64,000 bases of DNA from Caldanaerobacter subterraneus (lineage in GTDB: Bacteria; Bacillota; Thermoanaerobacteria; Thermoanaerobacterales; Thermoanaerobacteraceae). Each line of letters opens with the position of its first letter. Position 1 is the stretch's first letter. Of this stretch, positions 8,335-17,260 are shown in pieces. The notes beneath the pieces are model-generated. The model was given only the letters and a program-made list of their open reading frames with translations, was not told the DNA's origin and searched no databases. The position numbers were made by a program, and so were the translations under genes. The stretch lies in NCBI RefSeq assembly GCF_004345675.1, contig NZ_SLWU01000004.1:62001-126000 (forward strand), given 5' to 3'.

Positions 8335-8478
8335 ATGCAATACTGTGTTTATAGTTTTGCAATTATCCTGGCTATAGAAAATTACTCGGATTTTGTTAGG
8401 ATAAAATTGAAAAAAGCTATAGTTTTACCAGGAATAGTACCTTTTCTACTTGTGATATTGGCTTATATTATTGAATGA
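8335..8478 (+). other. short frame encoding a hydrophobic peptide, status uncertain
   Basis: From an ATG at 8335 a 47-residue frame reads through two hydrophobic stretches (CVYSFAIILAI; LPGIVPFLLVILAYII) to a stop at 8478. There is no clear ribosome site. It shares 19 identical bases with 5888-5906. It may be a remnant of a transporter or a small membrane peptide; I cannot decide. Confidence 0.3.
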
Positions 8479-8524
8479 AGGCAAAATTGGAAATTAAATC
8501 CTTTAAAACAAAGGAGGGTTAGGG

Positions 8525-9460
8525 TTGGGAGCGCTGATAAAAACGGTGGATTTAACTAAAGTATATCCCAATGGGATTAAGGCAAATGATGCGATAAATA
8601 TCTTGGTAGAGGAAGGAGAAATTGTCGGTATTATTGGACCAAATGGAGCTGGGAAGACTACTTTGATAAGACAGATATTGGGATTGCTCCGTCCTACAGA
8701 GGGCAGAATAGAAATTTTAGGAGAGGATATATCTAAAAGACCAAGCATCATCAAGGATAACATTGGATACTGCCCTCAAAGTATTTTGTATTTTCCTTCG
8801 CTTACTGTTAAAGAAACAATTGAATTTGCTTTGAAATTTAAAGGGGTAAAAAAAGAGGAATTATCTCAAAAAGTTGATAAAGTGCTGAAAGAATCGGGGC
8901 TTGAAGGGTTTAAAAACTACGCAGGGTATATGCTATCTTCTGGTTTGATGAGGATGCTGTTACTAAACATAGCAATTGCGAGGGAAGCTCCAATTCTAAT
9001 ACTTGATGAGCCCACAGCTATGATTGACATAATTTCAAAAACACAGGTTTGGGAGAGAATATCCCAGTTGAAAAGTGAAAATAAAAGAGCTATTTTGATT
9101 GCAAGTCATGATATGAATGAAATAAAATCCCTCTGCGATAGAGTTTATGTAATAGTAAAAGGCAAAATTATAGCCGAAGGGTCCCCCGAAGAAATTTCAA
9201 CTTTAATGAAAATGCCTGTAGAAATGACTTTTATTCCTTTAGATGGGGAAAAAGTTGAGTCAATTTTAGAATTTTCACATCCAGTTAGCTTTACTAAGCA
9301 CGGGAGCGTGTTTGATGTCTCATTTGAGGAACTGGATAAAGGAATAGAATTTATAAATAAATTAAAAGAAGTAACAGAGATTAAGTATCTGGAATTAGAA
9401 TCTCCATCATTTGAAAAGACTATTTTAAAACTACTGAAGGAAGGAGATAAAAATGAATAA
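8525..9460 (+). CDS. ABC transporter ATP-binding protein (second ABC-2 unit)
   Basis: A 311-residue ATPase starting at TTG, preceded by a strong AAAGGAGGG about eight bases upstream. Walker A GPNGAGKTT lies near residue 38. The signature is LSSGLMRML near 140, so LSGGQ is degenerate. Walker B is LILDEPTAMID near 160, and the switch His is in ASHD near 195. The C-terminal 90 residues look like a DUF4162-type appendage. The following permease starts eight bases before this gene's stop, so the pair is coupled. Together with the upstream pair this makes two ABC-2 systems in tandem. Confidence 0.87.
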   Translation: MGALIKTVDLTKVYPNGIKANDAINILVEEGEIVGIIGPNGAGKTTLIRQILGLLRPTEGRIEILGEDISKRPSIIKDNIGYCPQSILYFPSLTVKETIEFALKFKGVKKEELSQKVDKVLKESGLEGFKNYAGYMLSSGLMRMLLLNIAIAREAPILILDEPTAMIDIISKTQVWERISQLKSENKRAILIASHDMNEIKSLCDRVYVIVKGKIIAEGSPEEISTLMKMPVEMTFIPLDGEKVESILEFSHPVSFTKHGSVFDVSFEELDKGIEFINKLKEVTEIKYLELESPSFEKTILKLLKEGDKNE

Positions 9461-10190
9461 AATTGCCACAGGAATACAGATGGAATTTAAGAGCCTAAGG
9501 ATGTACAAGTGGCAGGTAGTAAGCAGCTTTTTGATTTTACCCCTTTCATACGTTTTTGTGCTTTTACTATTTGGAGGAATTAGAGGAGAAATAGTAGCCT
9601 ATTTAGTTTCTGGTTATATGGTTGCGACCTTCATTGGAGCATTTTTAGGGTTATACGCTATAAGGATATGCAATTTAATGGAACCTCAGGTACTTGAATT
9701 ATACTCCACCATGTCTGTGAACATAAAAGAAATAGCTCTTTCACTCGCTCTTACTTATATCATTTTTACACTACCGGTAGTAATAATATCGTCATATATC
9801 TCTGTAGTATTTGCCAGTGAAGTAAGTGCAGGCTTTTTAATAGCTGGTATAATACTTTCCCTTGTAGTGATTTTACTTATTGGGACTTTCTTGGGGCTTT
9901 TGATTAAAAACGTATTTATAGCACAGGGGATTATACCTTTGTTGTCATGGGTATTTTTGCTTATTGCTCCTGTGTACTATTCAGTAGAGCATTTAAATCC
10001 AATATACAGAGGAATACTCATGATAAATCCTGTAACCCATTGTCTGAATTTAATTAGATTGGGATTGGGGTTTGAAAGTGTGATCAATGTAACTGAAAGT
10101 GCAATTTACCTGGCGATTCTAATAATTGTCCTTGGTGCATATTCTTTAAAAGCGATAAATAGAGTGTACATCCTTGAAAGATTCTATTGA
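9453..10190 (+). CDS. ABC-2-type permease (second unit)
   Basis: A 245-residue protein with about six membrane segments, beginning KIATGIQMEFKSLRMYKWQ, the charged N-terminus common to ABC-2 permeases. The late segment LNPIYRGILMINPVTHCLNLIR matches the conserved LNPL-x(n)-P-x-(T/Y) region before the last helix in the DrrB/NodJ group. Coupled by overlap with the ATPase gene upstream. Confidence 0.82.
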   Translation: MNKIATGIQMEFKSLRMYKWQVVSSFLILPLSYVFVLLLFGGIRGEIVAYLVSGYMVATFIGAFLGLYAIRICNLMEPQVLELYSTMSVNIKEIALSLALTYIIFTLPVVIISSYISVVFASEVSAGFLIAGIILSLVVILLIGTFLGLLIKNVFIAQGIIPLLSWVFLLIAPVYYSVEHLNPIYRGILMINPVTHCLNLIRLGLGFESVINVTESAIYLAILIIVLGAYSLKAINRVYILERFY

Positions 10191-10259
10191 AAGGTAATTA
10201 CTTTCTTGAGGATCTTATTCAAAAAATAAAGAGCCTCATAAAAAGGGAGAAGAATAAAA

Positions 10260-10865
10260 ATGAGGATGAATTTTAAAATAATTTTTGTAATTTTAATTAT
10301 TGCACTGGTGCTAAATATTTTAATAATACGCATAAATGACCTTAAAGTTGCAAGTGGAAGGGGTATAGTAACTTCTTTTGTGTGGGATAAAAAACTTGCT
10401 GACAATGTAGAAAATGGGATTAGAGTAGAGATTTATGGACCCAATTATGTTGATAGGAGTAGCAAATTGCAAACATACCAGATAAGATTAAGCCAATCTA
10501 TTTACAAGAATGAGAACTGGATAATGTTATCTTCTATGAAAGTAAAAGTTAAGGCTCCTCATAATAAAGGGAAGGGCTTATGGGTGCGTAAATCCAACGC
10601 AAAAGCATTGTTTTTTGAAAAATATTTAATAGGGGAACCTTTTGTTTTTGGGATGTACAACAGTGGAGAAGCCTATTGGGAAATTGACACATTATTTTCT
10701 GCCCCAACCTTTTATAAGGAAAGGAATGAAAACAATGATATATCATTGGAGATGTACATGTTGCCTATAGCAGGTATAGGAGAATATTTGTGTGAAGGGA
10801 AGGTGTATGTTGAGATAACGTTTTATGATGTCTTAAATAGAATTGTACATAAAAAGAAGCTGTGA
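10260..10865 (+). CDS. membrane-anchored hypothetical protein
   Basis: A 201-residue protein with one N-terminal hydrophobic helix (FKIIFVILIIALVLNILII) and an otherwise soluble, beta-rich sequence that would lie outside the membrane. No Cys lipobox, catalytic motif or known domain is recognised. The ATG has AAAAGGGAGAAG just upstream. It follows the second permease by 69 bases and probably belongs to the same locus as a partner of the transporters. Confidence 0.6.
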   Translation: MRMNFKIIFVILIIALVLNILIIRINDLKVASGRGIVTSFVWDKKLADNVENGIRVEIYGPNYVDRSSKLQTYQIRLSQSIYKNENWIMLSSMKVKVKAPHNKGKGLWVRKSNAKALFFEKYLIGEPFVFGMYNSGEAYWEIDTLFSAPTFYKERNENNDISLEMYMLPIAGIGEYLCEGKVYVEITFYDVLNRIVHKKKL

Positions 10866-10993
10866 AGTCCCGTATTATGTGAAAATTGGGGGTTAAATGG
10901 CTAAGTTCAGCTCTGTAACAGAAGTAGCGATATAGGGATAAGTATTGAGTATTAAGAAAAGAAAAGTTTCCCAAAGGCATTCCTCTGCATATT

Positions 10994-11944
10994 ATGAAAC
11001 TATACTGGTATGTGGGGGGATGCTTTTTGTATTTATATGTGACTAGTATGGGAGAAGATTTTGTTGATCGGATTGATTTGGAAAAACACTCAAGAGATTC
11101 TGTTAGAATAAAGTCTTATAACAATAAACATCTTCCATTAAATATCTATTCTAAATACCTCTGTGGACCTCATAGGTTGATTTTAGATGAAAATAGAAAG
11201 AAAATTTACACTCTAAACTGTTATGATAATTCAATCAGCGTAATAGATAAAGAAAAGTTTGAATTTGAAGGATCGTGGTATGTAGGGCTTTACCCTGTTG
11301 ATGGAGTTTTGTATAATGGCAATATCTTTATTGTAAATGCAGATTCTAATTCTGTTACTGTTTTCGATATAGAGGGAAAGAGAGTTATAGGGCAGTTTAA
11401 AGTAGGGAACTACCCGCAAAAAATAATCTACAACAGCAAGTATAATCTGTTTTTTGTAAGCAATATGAATTCAGGAGATATTTTATTAATTGAACCGGAG
11501 AATTATACAATTTTGGATTTCATAATAACAGGACCTAATCCTACAGACATAATTTTTTCGGAAGATGAAGAGTATCTTTATGTAGCAAATAGCTATTTTG
11601 ACTCCGGAGAGAATGGTAAAATTTCTATAATAGATTTGAGAGACTTTAAAATTGTGAAAGAGATAAATGCAGGAAAAGTCCCTATAAAAATTTACAAGGA
11701 GAATGATTTTCTGTACATCTTAAACGCTCATTCAAACACTTTTTGCCGAGTTCACCTTGTCACAAAAGATAAAGAAGAGGTGTACTGTGGAGAGACACCC
11801 TCAGATTTTTGTTTACATGACAGATATGTTTATGTAGCCTCCTTAGGAGATAATAAGATTTACATTTTTGATGTAGCAAACATGGAAAAGGTGGGAGTTA
11901 TAAAAACAAGAAAAGAACCCTCCGGTCTTATCATTGACCAGTAA
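10994..11944 (+). CDS. YncE/YVTN-type beta-propeller protein
   Basis: About 316 residues made of repeated blades with the pattern ...PxxI-x-(Y/F)-x-x-x-x-x-(L/I)-(Y/F)-V-(A/S)-N...D. Examples are KIIYNSKYNLFFVSNMNSGD, then EDEEYLYVANSYFDSGENGK and DRYVYVASLGDNKIYIFD. That gives six to seven blades of a surface-binding propeller. The start is uncertain: no good ribosome site precedes the ATG at 10994, and an ATG at 11048 (MGEDFVDR) is possible. No signal peptide is clear. Its last 14 bases overlap the convergent regulator gene. Function unknown; it may accompany the ABC transporters upstream. Confidence 0.7.
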   Translation: MKLYWYVGGCFLYLYVTSMGEDFVDRIDLEKHSRDSVRIKSYNNKHLPLNIYSKYLCGPHRLILDENRKKIYTLNCYDNSISVIDKEKFEFEGSWYVGLYPVDGVLYNGNIFIVNADSNSVTVFDIEGKRVIGQFKVGNYPQKIIYNSKYNLFFVSNMNSGDILLIEPENYTILDFIITGPNPTDIIFSEDEEYLYVANSYFDSGENGKISIIDLRDFKIVKEINAGKVPIKIYKENDFLYILNAHSNTFCRVHLVTKDKEEVYCGETPSDFCLHDRYVYVASLGDNKIYIFDVANMEKVGVIKTRKEPSGLIIDQ

Positions 11945-12446
11945 GGGCTTTAATTATATAAGCATATACATCTTGAGATTTTTGTTTCCAGTTATCACAT
12001 ATAAGCTTCGCTTGCTCGCTGTTGACCACGTTTATGTTTAGCTCAATTAAGACTATTCCATTTTCTACAACTTTGCAATTGGCTATATATTGATTTTCGG
12101 CCTTTTTATAATAAGTTGCTATATACTGGGACTCTTGCTTTATCTTTTCTTTGTTTAAAAGAATGTATTCATCTATTTTTTGCCTTGTTTCGAAGGGGAT
12201 TCTTGTAAAGAACAACTTCAGAATTTCTATTCCTTTTTCTGTTATGAAGTATTTTTCCTCTTCTATTTCTACGAATCCGCTTTCTACAAGCTCATCTACG
12301 TATTGTTTTAAGTAAAAATAGTTCATAAGTTTGTTGTCCAGAATGATTTTGCTGAGCTGTTCGTCTGTAATAGGCATGTTGATCCGGTTTAAGATATACA
12401 GGATTATAAGCTTATTTTCTGCCAATTCTTGTATTTCGTACGCCAA
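11931..12446 (-). CDS. DUF4364 family putative transcription regulator
   Basis: A 171-residue protein. The N-terminal half (ENKLIILYILNRINMPITDE, then LKQYVDELVESGFVEI and KYFITEKG) has the layout of a winged-helix DNA-binding domain, as in the DUF4364 family of Clostridia. The C-terminal half is a small beta-rich region of unknown role. The start is TTG at 12446, preceded by GAGGTGG about five bases upstream. The gene converges on and slightly overlaps the beta-propeller gene. A regulatory function is inferred from the fold only. Confidence 0.75.
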   Translation of the reverse strand: MAYEIQELAENKLIILYILNRINMPITDEQLSKIILDNKLMNYFYLKQYVDELVESGFVEIEEEKYFITEKGIEILKLFFTRIPFETRQKIDEYILLNKEKIKQESQYIATYYKKAENQYIANCKVVENGIVLIELNINVVNSEQAKLICDNWKQKSQDVYAYIIKALTGQ

Positions 12447-12516
12447 GTTACCACCTCACATTACACTACATGTGGTACGTTTAAATTAATTCTATCACAA
12501 AATGTACAATAAAGAA

Positions 12517-12539
12517 AGAGAGTACAGGAAGTACTCTCT
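12517..12539 (-). terminator. terminator of the spore protein gene
   Basis: Perfect 9-bp stem AGAGAGTAC/GTACTCTCT with a 5-base loop. On the minus strand it is followed by TTCTTTATT, so it ends the transcript of the small acid-soluble protein gene immediately after its stop. Confidence 0.85.
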
Positions 12540-12540
12540 T

Positions 12541-12846
12541 TTAAGACCTTCTTTGCATATACTCTGATTCACTGCCTGCAGCACCTTGCTGACCGCCTTG
12601 TGCAGGGGGAGAACCATATATGCTGATGCCTCTAGCCATTGCCGATTCTGCGAAATGAACCATTCGCCTTAACATTTGTCCTCCTACTTTTCCGCAGTCT
12701 CTACTGCTTATATGTCCCCAGTAATCTTCAGACCCTTGTTTTACAGGCAAACCCAATTCTGAAGCGATTTCGTATTTCATGTTGTCAAGAGCTTTATGAG
12801 CTTCTGGTACCATTTTTGGTCTGTCATTCCAACTTCCTCTTGCCAT
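12541..12846 (-). CDS. alpha/beta-type small acid-soluble spore protein
   Basis: A 101-residue DNA-binding protein that coats the chromosome in dormant spores and supplies amino acids on germination. The central block has LDNMKYEIASELGLPV, where EIASELG is the GPR protease cleavage site. It continues with DYWGHISSRDCGKVGGQMLR, the conserved G-x-(L/I/S)-(T/S)-(S/A)-R-(D/E)-x-G-x-x-GG-x-M pattern. N- and C-terminal tails are longer than in typical 60-70-residue members, and the C-terminus is Gln/Gly-rich. AAGGAGG precedes the ATG by seven bases. Expected to be under sigma-G control; I could not confirm a sigma-G promoter by eye. Confidence 0.9.
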   Translation of the reverse strand: MARGSWNDRPKMVPEAHKALDNMKYEIASELGLPVKQGSEDYWGHISSRDCGKVGGQMLRRMVHFAESAMARGISIYGSPPAQGGQQGAAGSESEYMQRRS

Positions 12847-12977
12847 CGAAATCCCTCCTTTTATGATTAATTTGTGTACATACTGCAGAAATATACTTTG
12901 AAAAAATTTTAAAAAATAGATTTTGTTGTGCTAAAATATTTGTATAGCAAAAATTTTGGCAAAGGGTGGATAAATTT

Positions 12978-13667
12978 ATGGACAAACAGGAGATTTTGGA
13001 GAAAAAGATAAAAGAGTGGGGAGCTTCTCTGGTGGGGTTTTCGAATCTTGAGGAGATTGTACCTGAGAATCTTTCTGATATTCCCTATGGAATTAGTATT
13101 GTAATTAAACTGTCTGACAGGATAGTAGATGAAATAACAGACAAACCCACACACACCTATTATCATCACTACAGGGCAGTAAATAATCTGATTGATCTGA
13201 TAACTTTAAGAACAGTGCTTTTACTTGAGAAATGGGGGTACAAAGCTTTGGCTGTACCTGCTTCTCAGTCGATTGCAGATCTGGGAGAGTACAGAGGGCT
13301 TTTTCCTCATAAAACTGCTGCTACCCGTGCAGGCTTAGGATGGATAGGTAAAAATGGGCTTCTCGTGACAGAAGAGTATGGGCCCCGCGTCAGACTAGGA
13401 ACGGTTCTAACAAATATGCCTTTAAGGACAGGAACACCTATAACACAGAGCAGGTGTGGTAGCTGCAGGATATGTGTTGATGCCTGCCCTGCTATGGCTC
13501 TTTACGGTACCTTGTGGAAAGAAGGAATTCCAAGAGAAGAGATAGTAGATGCTAAAGCTTGCAGTGAATACATGAAAAATTTTAAACACATAGGTAGGGG
13601 GCATGTTTGCGGAATTTGCATGGAAGTGTGTCCTTATGGAAAGAGGAAAAAATCTGTTGACAGGTGA
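12978..13667 (+). CDS. 4Fe-4S double-cluster protein related to epoxyqueuosine reductase (COG1600-like)
   Basis: About 230 residues. SRCGSCRICVDACPAMAL near residue 160 supplies one cluster's cysteines, and HVCGICMEVCPYGKR near the C-terminus supplies the second, as in the ferredoxin-like domain of QueG-type proteins. The middle part (AATRAGLGWIGKNGLL) is the hallmark K-x-(A)-A-x-x-A-G-L-G-x-x-G-K-N region. The N-terminal cobalamin-binding part of true QueG is shorter here, so the substrate is uncertain. ATG 12978 is preceded by AAAGGGTGG; a GTG at 12966 is also in frame. The gene is divergent from the spore protein gene. Confidence 0.78.
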   Translation: MDKQEILEKKIKEWGASLVGFSNLEEIVPENLSDIPYGISIVIKLSDRIVDEITDKPTHTYYHHYRAVNNLIDLITLRTVLLLEKWGYKALAVPASQSIADLGEYRGLFPHKTAATRAGLGWIGKNGLLVTEEYGPRVRLGTVLTNMPLRTGTPITQSRCGSCRICVDACPAMALYGTLWKEGIPREEIVDAKACSEYMKNFKHIGRGHVCGICMEVCPYGKRKKSVDR

Positions 13668-13698
13668 AAAGGTTTTTGATAAAATGAAGATGAAGTAA

Positions 13699-13712
13699 CC
13701 AAAACGTTTTGG
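13699..13712. promoter_or_regulatory. LacI-type operator, autoregulatory
   Basis: Perfect palindrome CCAAAACGTTTTGG with the central CG typical of LacI-family sites. It lies 14 bases before the regulator's ATG, so bound repressor would block its own expression. A near copy lies at 14755-14770 before the phosphorylase gene. Confidence 0.8.
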
Positions 13713-13726
13713 GAAAGGTGAAGAAG

Positions 13727-14737
13727 ATGGCGGTTACAATAAAAGACATAGCAAAAAAAGCAGGAGTTTCCATAACCACTGTTTCTCGAGCATTGAACGG
13801 GTACCCGGATGTAAGCGAAGAAACTCGAGAAAAGATAAAAAAAATCGCTGAAGAATTAAATTATACTCCTAATTCTATTGCAAGAGGGCTTGTAACTAAC
13901 AAGACCCAAACAATAGGTATGATTGTATCAGAACTCATAAAGCCGGGAGTATATCATCCATTTTTTCTTGAAGTACTTGCAGGAATAAAAGCAGGGCTAA
14001 AAAAGGACAGATATGACCTTATACTTTTTACTGTGGACCCAGAGAGTCAAGATGCCACTTCTTATGAAAAACTTTGCAATGACAGGAAAGTGGAAGGAGC
14101 AATTGTAGAAGGGTTGAGATTAAGCGACCCTTACATTGAAGAGATAAAGGGGACACAAATTCCTACAGTTTTAATTGACATACCGATTTTGACAGATAAA
14201 GTTGGATATGTAAGTTCAGATAATGTTCAGGCGGCTTTTGAAGCCACTAGTTATCTTATTAAATTAGGACACAAAAACATAGGATTTATAAACGGTCATA
14301 AAGATGCGGCTGTTAGCTTTGAAAGATTGGAAGGATATAAAAAAGCTCTTGAAAAAAATGATATCCCTTACAGAGAAGAGTATGTGATTTTTGCTGATTT
14401 TACACAAGAAGGCGGTTATAATGCCTTTAAAACCCTGATTTTTGAACACCCTGAAATAACTGCAATTTTTCACGCTTCTGATTTAATGGCAATGGGGTCC
14501 TACAGGGCGGCAAAGGATTTGGGAATGAGGATACCGGAGGATATCTCTTTGGTAGGATTTGATGATATAGAACTTGCATCACTTATCACGCCGGCATTGA
14601 CGACTATAAGGCAGGATACTTTTAAGATGGGATATACTGCTGCAAAACATTTGCTTGCAATTATAAGAGGAGAAAAGCCTCAACATATAGTTATTCCCCA
14701 TAAACTTGTAGTTAGAGATTCTGCAAGGAAATTGTGA
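13727..14737 (+). CDS. LacI family transcription regulator of the first GH65 module
   Basis: A 336-residue repressor. The N-terminal helix-turn-helix is TIKDIAKKAGVSITTVSRAL, followed by the hinge (NSIARGLVTNKT). The periplasmic-binding-protein-like effector domain fills the rest (GMIVSELI; DLMAMGSYRAAKDLGMRIPED; ALTTIRQD). The ATG at 13727 has AAAGGTG six bases upstream. It is followed by the phosphorylase gene on the same strand, and matching operators precede both genes. This supports local control, probably relieved by the disaccharide or a breakdown product. Confidence 0.9.
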   Translation: MAVTIKDIAKKAGVSITTVSRALNGYPDVSEETREKIKKIAEELNYTPNSIARGLVTNKTQTIGMIVSELIKPGVYHPFFLEVLAGIKAGLKKDRYDLILFTVDPESQDATSYEKLCNDRKVEGAIVEGLRLSDPYIEEIKGTQIPTVLIDIPILTDKVGYVSSDNVQAAFEATSYLIKLGHKNIGFINGHKDAAVSFERLEGYKKALEKNDIPYREEYVIFADFTQEGGYNAFKTLIFEHPEITAIFHASDLMAMGSYRAAKDLGMRIPEDISLVGFDDIELASLITPALTTIRQDTFKMGYTAAKHLLAIIRGEKPQHIVIPHKLVVRDSARKL

Positions 14738-14754
14738 TATTTTTTTAAAAGTCA

Positions 14755-14770
14755 TCCAAAACGTTTCGGA
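14755..14770. promoter_or_regulatory. LacI-type operator before the first phosphorylase gene
   Basis: TCCAAAACGTTTCGGA is a near-perfect palindrome that differs from the site at 13699-13712 at one position within the shared 14-base core. It lies 28 bases before the phosphorylase ATG. The same repressor probably binds both sites. Confidence 0.78.
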
Positions 14771-14797
14771 TAAAATCTTTGCCAGAGGTCAGGAGGT

Positions 14798-17110
14798 ATG
14801 CAAGTGATAAAAAAAGTAGAAGAATTGATGAGTGATGCTAAATGGCTTGTTTTTCAAGAAGAGTACAACAAACTCAATGGCAAATATGAGACACTTTTTG
14901 CTCTTACAAATGGATACATGGGAATAAGAGGAACATTTGAAGAGGGAAGCGAAGGAGAAAGGCCGGGAAGTTTTATTGCAGGTATTTTTAACAGAGGAGA
15001 AGCGCAAGTTAGGGAGCTGGTAAATGTACAGAACTGGATGAGGTTGAAAATATATATAGAAGGGAAAGAGATAAGGCCTGATAGGTGTGAGTTGCTAGAA
15101 TTTCAAAGGATACTAGACATGAAAAAAGGTGTTCTGTTTAGGAAAACAGTGGTGAAGGACGATAAAGGTCGCGTTACAAAAATTGAGGGGTACAGATTTG
15201 TAAGCAGAAGCAATAGACATCGTTCAGCTATCAGGTTTTTTATAACTCCTTTGAATTATGAGGGTGTAATAGGAGTAGAAAATCTCATAGAAGGAACTGC
15301 CTTAAATTCAGCTACACATCCTAAATACAGAGTGAAGCATTTAAAAGTAGTTAAAAACGAGAGCATATGTAAAAGTGGAATTTACCTTGAAACTGCTACT
15401 ACTGATGAAAACAAGCGTATAGCAGTTGGAAGCACCTTGAGGATTTATAATTTAGAAGATATAAATAGAGAAAATATTGCTTTCTTTAGAAGATTTATCC
15501 CCTTAGGAGAAAACAGTGCGGAGTATCTGGAGTTTAAAGGAGAAAGAGAGAAAACAGTTGTAGTAGACAAGTTTGCTGTGACTTACACTTCAAGAGATGT
15601 TGAAAAGGATTTGTTGAAAAATGCTGTTGAAAATGACTTGTTTGATTTTGTATCTAGAGGGTTTGATGAAGAGTTGGAAAAGCATATTGCAGAGTACGAC
15701 AAGCTCTGGTCTGTCGCAGATATAACCATTGAAGGGGATGAAGAAGCTGATATAGCATTAAGGTTTAATATTTTCCATCTCATGAGCTCTGTAAATGAAA
15801 AGGACCCTTGGGTAAGTATTGGTGCAAAGGGGCTTCATGGAGAAGGCTATAAAGGGCATGTCTTTTGGGATACAGAAATATTTATGCTGCCATTTTTCAT
15901 ATACGTATACCCTGAAGCTGCAAGGACTCTTTTGATGTACAGATACAATATGCTTGATGCTGCGAGGAGAAATGCGGCGCTAAATGGCTATAAAGGAGCG
16001 CAGTATCCGTGGGAGTCAGCAGACACAGGAATGGAGGAAACTCCTAAATGGGGTTTTGATTATAAAGGAAATCCTGTGAGGATATGGACAGGAGATTTGG
16101 AGCATCATATAACTGCTGACGTGGCTTTTGCGGTTTGGGAGTATTTCAGGGCCACAAATGACATTGATTTTATGTTGAATTTTGGAGCAGAAATTATTCT
16201 TGAAACGGCTAGATTCTGGGCTTCTCGGTGTGAATACGTAGAGGAATTGGACAGGTATGAGATAAACAATGTAATAGGCCCTGACGAATTTCACGAACAC
16301 GTTAATAACAACGCCTACACTAATTATTTTGCGAAGTGGAATATTAAAAAAGGGTTGGAAATGCTCAATTTTCTAAAAGAAAATTACCCTGATTATTACT
16401 ATGCCATTACTCATAAAATTTCCTTGACTCCTGAGGAAGTAGAAAAGTGGAAAGAAGTAGAAAGAAAGATATATATACCATACGATAAGGAAAAGAAACT
16501 TATTGAGCAGTTTGAAGGGTATTTTGAGAAAAAGGACTATGTCATTGAAAAGTTTGATGAAAATAATATGCCAGTATGGCCTGAAGGGGTAGATGTTACA
16601 AAACTGGGTGATACACAGCTTATTAAGCAAGCAGATGTTGTTATGTTGATGCTTTTGATGCCGGAAGAATTTGATGAGGAGACGAAGAGAATCAATTACG
16701 AGTATTACGAAAAAAGGACTATGCACAAATCTTCTTTAAGCCCCAGTATGTACGCTATTATGGGATTAAAAGTAGGAGACCATAGAAACGCCTATCAATC
16801 CTTTATAAGAAGTGCCAAAGTAGACCTTGCAGATAATCAAGGTAACGCAGTGGAAGGTATTCACGCTGCTTCTTGTGGTGGCACATGGCAGGTAGCTGTT
16901 TTTGGATTTGGAGGATTAGAAATTGACAGAGAAGGGACGTTAAATATAAATCCATGGCTTCCTGAAAAATGGGATAAACTTTCTTATAAGGTATTTTGGA
17001 AGGGGAATTTGCTTGAGGTAATAGTTACAAAAGAGGATGTGTTAGTGAAAAAATTAGAGGGAAAAGGGAATGTAAAAGTTAAGGTAAAAGGAAAAGAAAT
17101 AGTGTTATAA
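14798..17110 (+). CDS. kojP: GH65 disaccharide phosphorylase, probably kojibiose phosphorylase
   Basis: A 770-residue cytoplasmic phosphorylase that would split an alpha-glucobiose with phosphate into beta-glucose-1-phosphate and glucose. It has the N-terminal beta-sandwich (GYMGIRGTFEEG), the (alpha/alpha)6 barrel (WDTEIFMLPFF), the general-acid Glu at about 497 in GPDEFHEH, and the phosphate-binding Ser-rich HKSSLSPSM. The specificity loop is long and runs WESADTGMEETPKWG to WTG (residues 405-432). From memory this Trp-Glu plus later Thr arrangement marks kojibiose phosphorylases; trehalose or nigerose phosphorylase remain possible. AGGAGG precedes the ATG. A binding-protein and permease gene follow, as I recall for the T. 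brockii kojP cluster. Confidence 0.75.
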   Translation: MQVIKKVEELMSDAKWLVFQEEYNKLNGKYETLFALTNGYMGIRGTFEEGSEGERPGSFIAGIFNRGEAQVRELVNVQNWMRLKIYIEGKEIRPDRCELLEFQRILDMKKGVLFRKTVVKDDKGRVTKIEGYRFVSRSNRHRSAIRFFITPLNYEGVIGVENLIEGTALNSATHPKYRVKHLKVVKNESICKSGIYLETATTDENKRIAVGSTLRIYNLEDINRENIAFFRRFIPLGENSAEYLEFKGEREKTVVVDKFAVTYTSRDVEKDLLKNAVENDLFDFVSRGFDEELEKHIAEYDKLWSVADITIEGDEEADIALRFNIFHLMSSVNEKDPWVSIGAKGLHGEGYKGHVFWDTEIFMLPFFIYVYPEAARTLLMYRYNMLDAARRNAALNGYKGAQYPWESADTGMEETPKWGFDYKGNPVRIWTGDLEHHITADVAFAVWEYFRATNDIDFMLNFGAEIILETARFWASRCEYVEELDRYEINNVIGPDEFHEHVNNNAYTNYFAKWNIKKGLEMLNFLKENYPDYYYAITHKISLTPEEVEKWKEVERKIYIPYDKEKKLIEQFEGYFEKKDYVIEKFDENNMPVWPEGVDVTKLGDTQLIKQADVVMLMLLMPEEFDEETKRINYEYYEKRTMHKSSLSPSMYAIMGLKVGDHRNAYQSFIRSAKVDLADNQGNAVEGIHAASCGGTWQVAVFGFGGLEIDREGTLNINPWLPEKWDKLSYKVFWKGNLLEVIVTKEDVLVKKLEGKGNVKVKVKGKEIVL

Positions 17111-17148
17111 AAGGTACAGGCAGGTGTTATTTTAGCCTGCCGTACCTT
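17111..17148 (+). terminator. intercistronic hairpin between phosphorylase and binding-protein genes
   Basis: AAGGTAC-A-GGCAGG pairs with CCTGCC-GTACCTT around an 11-base loop (13 pairs, one bulged A). It starts right after the phosphorylase stop. No T run follows, so it looks more like an mRNA-stabilising or partial terminator element than a full stop. Confidence 0.65.
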
Positions 17149-17260
17149 GAAATAAATTTAAGTTTTAAGGGGGGGGGATAAATAGAGGAAAAGATTAAAA
17201 AATTTTAAAATACCCTCAGCAAAATATTTTAATATAAAATTATGAAAGGGGAAAGTGGAA

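Noticed and set aside
13699-14770. Catabolite-responsive (CcpA) sites instead of local LacI operators
   Set aside because: The palindromes lack the usual cre pattern with TG and CA flanks around the core, and they sit exactly at the regulator and its target gene.
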